Shown here: positions 63,692 to 64,000 of the stretch, piece after piece
How the letters are laid out: every line of letters begins with the position of its first letter
Position numbering within the stretch: position 1 is the stretch's first letter
NCBI RefSeq assembly: GCF_034555375.1
Contig: NZ_CP140706.1
Span: 1,913,001-1,977,000, forward strand
DNA: 64,000 nucleotides
Direction of reading: 5' to 3'
DNA from: Pseudomonas sp. B33.4
GTDB taxonomy: Bacteria > Pseudomonadota > Gammaproteobacteria > Pseudomonadales > Pseudomonadaceae
The notes under the pieces: generated by a model
The model's database searches: none
Seen by the model: only the letters and a program-made list of their open reading frames with translations
Told to the model about the DNA's origin: nothing
Made by a program: the position numbers and the translations under genes

Positions 63692-64000
63692 ATGTCGCTA
63701 CGCATCTGCATTCTGGAAACCGACATCCTGCGTCCGGAACTGGTCGATCAATATCAGGGTTACGGGCAGATGTTCCAGCGTCTGTTCTCGCAGCAACCGA
63801 TTGCCGCCGAGTTCAGCGTCTACAACGTGATGCAGGGCGAATACCCGACCGACGACCTGAGCTTCGACGCGTACCTGGTCACCGGCAGCAAGGCCGACTC
63901 TTTCGGCACTGACCCGTGGATCCAGACGCTCAAGGAATACCTGCTGACCCGTTACGAGCGTGGCGACAAACTGCTCGGCGTGTGCTTCGGCCATCAACTG
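63692..64000 (+). CDS. Class I glutamine amidotransferase-like protein, N-terminal part
   Basis: The first 103 codons are inside the window. The protein begins MSLRICILETDILRPELVDQYQGYGQMF and reaches the nucleophile elbow GVCFGHQL at its visible end, with the Cys in place. YLVTGSKADSF precedes it (about 62–72). This fits GuaA-like or gamma-glutamyl-polyamine hydrolase relatives (GATase1 of GMP-synthase type). The C-terminal His-x-Glu motif is outside the window, so the substrate cannot be judged. Confidence 0.88.
   Translation, partial: MSLRICILETDILRPELVDQYQGYGQMFQRLFSQQPIAAEFSVYNVMQGEYPTDDLSFDAYLVTGSKADSFGTDPWIQTLKEYLLTRYERGDKLLGVCFGHQL

Overview
The window looks like the chromosome of a Pseudomonas of the P. 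fluorescens group. Three things point there: GC-rich coding with strong third-position G/C bias, gene order familiar from pseudomonads (apeB–rluA–minEDC–lpxL; folE–smrA–prmB–aroC–MFS–mtnBDC–speE), and many short paired inverted repeats of the Pseudomonas REP type between genes. The assignment comes from gene content; no database search was run.

Layout. 1–9.7 kb is core genome: a truncated M20 amidohydrolase, an MscS-type channel, aminopeptidase ApeB, an RluA-type pseudouridine synthase, the minCDE division-site operon, a lipid A acyltransferase and a patatin phospholipase. 9.8–18.8 kb is a purine-catabolism block: two tandem Tsx/OmpK-type outer-membrane channels, an NCS2 purine permease, urate hydroxylase PuuD, ureidoglycolate lyase, allantoicase, OHCU decarboxylase, allantoinase PuuE and, divergently, hydroxyisourate hydrolase. 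Together they take urate to urea and glyoxylate. Two copies of the palindrome TTGTRTACAA lie in the divergent promoter region. A third lies 18 kb away, between the presumed -35 and -10 of an AzgA-type purine permease, so one regulator probably controls all three.

18.86–34.04 kb is an accessory island on the minus strand and the most interesting part of the window. Its first gene (30472–34035) encodes a 1187-residue protein with a hydrophobic region resembling the TcdA/TcdB/Mcf pore-forming region, followed by degenerate RTX repeats. Four tandem paralogues follow, each beginning M-(A/V)-K-P-P-K, none of which I recognise. They carry one or two copies of a roughly 60-residue module, a short basic motif similar to a c-Myc-type nuclear localisation signal, and a conserved C-terminal domain of about 300 residues. 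The last gene (18860–22402) is a full-length paralogue of the first, interrupted by one in-frame TGA between its pore-like and RTX halves. I read the set as a candidate multi-component toxin or effector operon; that function is inference.

34.2–49.1 kb returns to core genome: an RhtB exporter, AzgA, a MarR regulator divergent from an aminotransferase, folE, smrA, an isochorismatase-fold protein with Ser where the nucleophilic Cys normally lies, prmB, aroC, an MFS transporter and the methionine-salvage genes mtnB, mtnD and mtnC. 49.5–64 kb holds an acyl-CoA synthetase, an ankyrin protein, speE, rraB, a three-gene ATP-grasp/alpha-E/transglutaminase operon, a cytochrome c fusion, a thiolase plus a FadB-like beta-oxidation pair, and the start of a class I glutamine amidotransferase. 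A candidate minus-strand sRNA with anti-Shine-Dalgarno loops lies in the leader of the ATP-grasp gene.

Thirteen REP doublets of three sequence classes mark the core regions. None was seen between about 15.4 and 38.3 kb, the stretch that includes the island.
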